Positions 63,250 through 64,000 of a stretch of DNA of 64,000 bases are shown here, one piece after another. The stretch lies in assembly GCF_000006445.2 (NCBI RefSeq), contig NC_006043.2:868001-932000 (forward strand), read 5' to 3'. The position numbers and the translations under genes are program-made. The notes below the pieces were generated by a model. That model saw nothing but the letters and a program-made list of their open reading frames with translations, ran no database searches and was not told the origin of the DNA. The stretch is from Debaryomyces hansenii CBS767. Taxonomy: Eukaryota > Ascomycota > Pichiomycetes > Serinales > Debaryomycetaceae. Each line of letters opens with the position of its first letter. Within the stretch, counting starts at the first letter, position 1.

Positions 63250-64000
63250 ATGAACGGTCAATTGGAACAAGAAGAAGATCAGAATTTAGAGGAGTATAAA
63301 GCCTTAACTTCAACGTTACTGAGTTTTTATAACTTCCATAAATGGGAATATGAAGAATTGATCAAACCAAGAAATATCAAACAAGCATCTCTAAGTGAGC
63401 AAGAACTAGAATTAATACCATGGTATCCCAAGCATACAAGTGATTTAGAAATGGCAATTGGTATAAACGAGGAGTTCACTAAATCCTTAGCGATGAACAT
63501 TGCTGCAGATTGGGGGGTCTCGTCTAATGCACAAGAGTGGGCTGCCTGTTCCGACTCTGATTATGATAAAGTAAGGTCGACCTTGCTACAGTTATCTCGT
63601 GAATGGAGTACTGATGGAGAAAAGGAGCGTGAGATAACGTTCGGGCGTATAATAAAGGAACTAACTGATCGATTTCCTAATGAAAAAGAAAGACAGAATA
63701 TTAAAATCTTAGTTCCCGGTTGTGGTTTGGGCAGATTAGTTTTAGATCTTGTTAAAGAGGGATTTTGGTGTCAAGGGAACGAATTCAGCTATCATATGCT
63801 TCTTACATCAAACTTCATGCTAAACCACTGTAAATTTGCCAATAATTACTCCATACTTCCGTTTGTGCATAAACAATCACACGTTATTAAACGTTTAAAC
63901 CAATTACGTCCAATAACAATCCCCGATGTCAATCCTACATCTATCCATGAACTAGCAACGAAGAATCCCGAAATACCCTATGGAGATTTAATGTCTATGA
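63250..64000 (+). CDS. Carnosine N-methyltransferase-like protein (YNL092W type), 5' part
   Basis: An open frame from the ATG at 63250 runs off the window end (250 codons seen). It starts MNGQLEQEEDQNLEEYKALTS. Matching N2227/carnosine N-methyltransferase features are TLLSFYNFHKWEYEEL, the SAM-binding loop ILVPGCGLGRLVLDLVKEG and the block CQGNEFSYHMLLTSNFMLN. The family methylates carnosine in animals; the S. cerevisiae member is YNL092W, a SAM-dependent methyltransferase. YNL092W is on the same S. cerevisiae arm as SAL1 and PMS1. The 3' part lies outside, so completeness is unknown. Confidence 0.92.
   Translation, partial: MNGQLEQEEDQNLEEYKALTSTLLSFYNFHKWEYEELIKPRNIKQASLSEQELELIPWYPKHTSDLEMAIGINEEFTKSLAMNIAADWGVSSNAQEWAACSDSDYDKVRSTLLQLSREWSTDGEKEREITFGRIIKELTDRFPNEKERQNIKILVPGCGLGRLVLDLVKEGFWCQGNEFSYHMLLTSNFMLNHCKFANNYSILPFVHKQSHVIKRLNQLRPITIPDVNPTSIHELATKNPEIPYGDLMSM

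Overview
The window is a nuclear chromosome segment from a budding yeast (Saccharomycotina), most likely of the CUG-Ser1 clade (Debaryomyces/Candida relatives). It is AT-rich and gene-dense, genes lie on both strands, and the three introns that can be seen are short with a perfect TACTAAC branch site. Two CTG codons in the mismatch-repair gene PMS1 (55861-55863 and 56179-56181) fall at positions that are serine in other PMS1/PMS2 proteins, the expected signature of CUG read as serine. Protein predictions made with the standard code therefore need Leu-to-Ser correction at CTG.

Left part (1-22700): a long G-poor leader with two GC-rich palindromes; a disordered fungal protein of unknown function; IMP4; the potassium transporter TRK1; two tandem QDR-like MFS transporter genes, the second broken by a stop codon and homogenised with the first by an apparent gene-conversion tract; a possible third, decayed transporter fragment; URA2 (carbamoyl-phosphate synthase/aspartate transcarbamylase); the histone-gene activator SPT10; and, beside it, an MPR1-like acetyltransferase that shares SPT10's acetyltransferase domain. 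TRK1, URA2 and SPT10 are also near neighbours in S. cerevisiae (YJL129C, YJL130C, YJL127C).

Centre (22900-36600): SDS3 (intron), BOR1, a KTR-family mannosyltransferase, the divergent histone H4-H3 pair, AIM19, SIW14, KSH1 (its first coding exon is only the ATG), UTP25 and ICE2. This order interleaves genes that S. cerevisiae keeps on two separate duplicated blocks (YIL084C-YIL091C and YNL024C-A-YNL032W), so it looks like the state before the whole-genome duplication.

Right part (37700-64000): a PBR1-like DUF1776 protein, tRNA-His, an Old Yellow Enzyme with two Yap1-type sites upstream, the alpha-factor receptor STE2, an SNF1/AMPK beta subunit, a broken TetX-like FAD monooxygenase, the chaperonin gene CCT2, two tandem SAL1-type calcium-regulated mitochondrial carriers, REV7 and PMS1 sharing a 111-bp divergent promoter with a MluI cell-cycle box, two tandem Zn2Cys6 transcription factors, and the 5' part of a carnosine N-methyltransferase-like gene cut by the window end. 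CCT2-SAL1-REV7-PMS1 again interleaves two S. cerevisiae blocks (YIL139C/YIL142W and YNL082W/YNL083W).

No transposon, CRISPR array or prokaryote-type operon was seen. The most notable signals are the transporter gene-conversion tract, the broken TetX-like gene, the SPT10/MPR1-like pair, a perfect 16-bp-arm hairpin inside BOR1, the ATG-only exon of KSH1, the paired GGCGCGCC palindromes, and the promoter motifs upstream of OYE, REV7/PMS1 and the histone pair.
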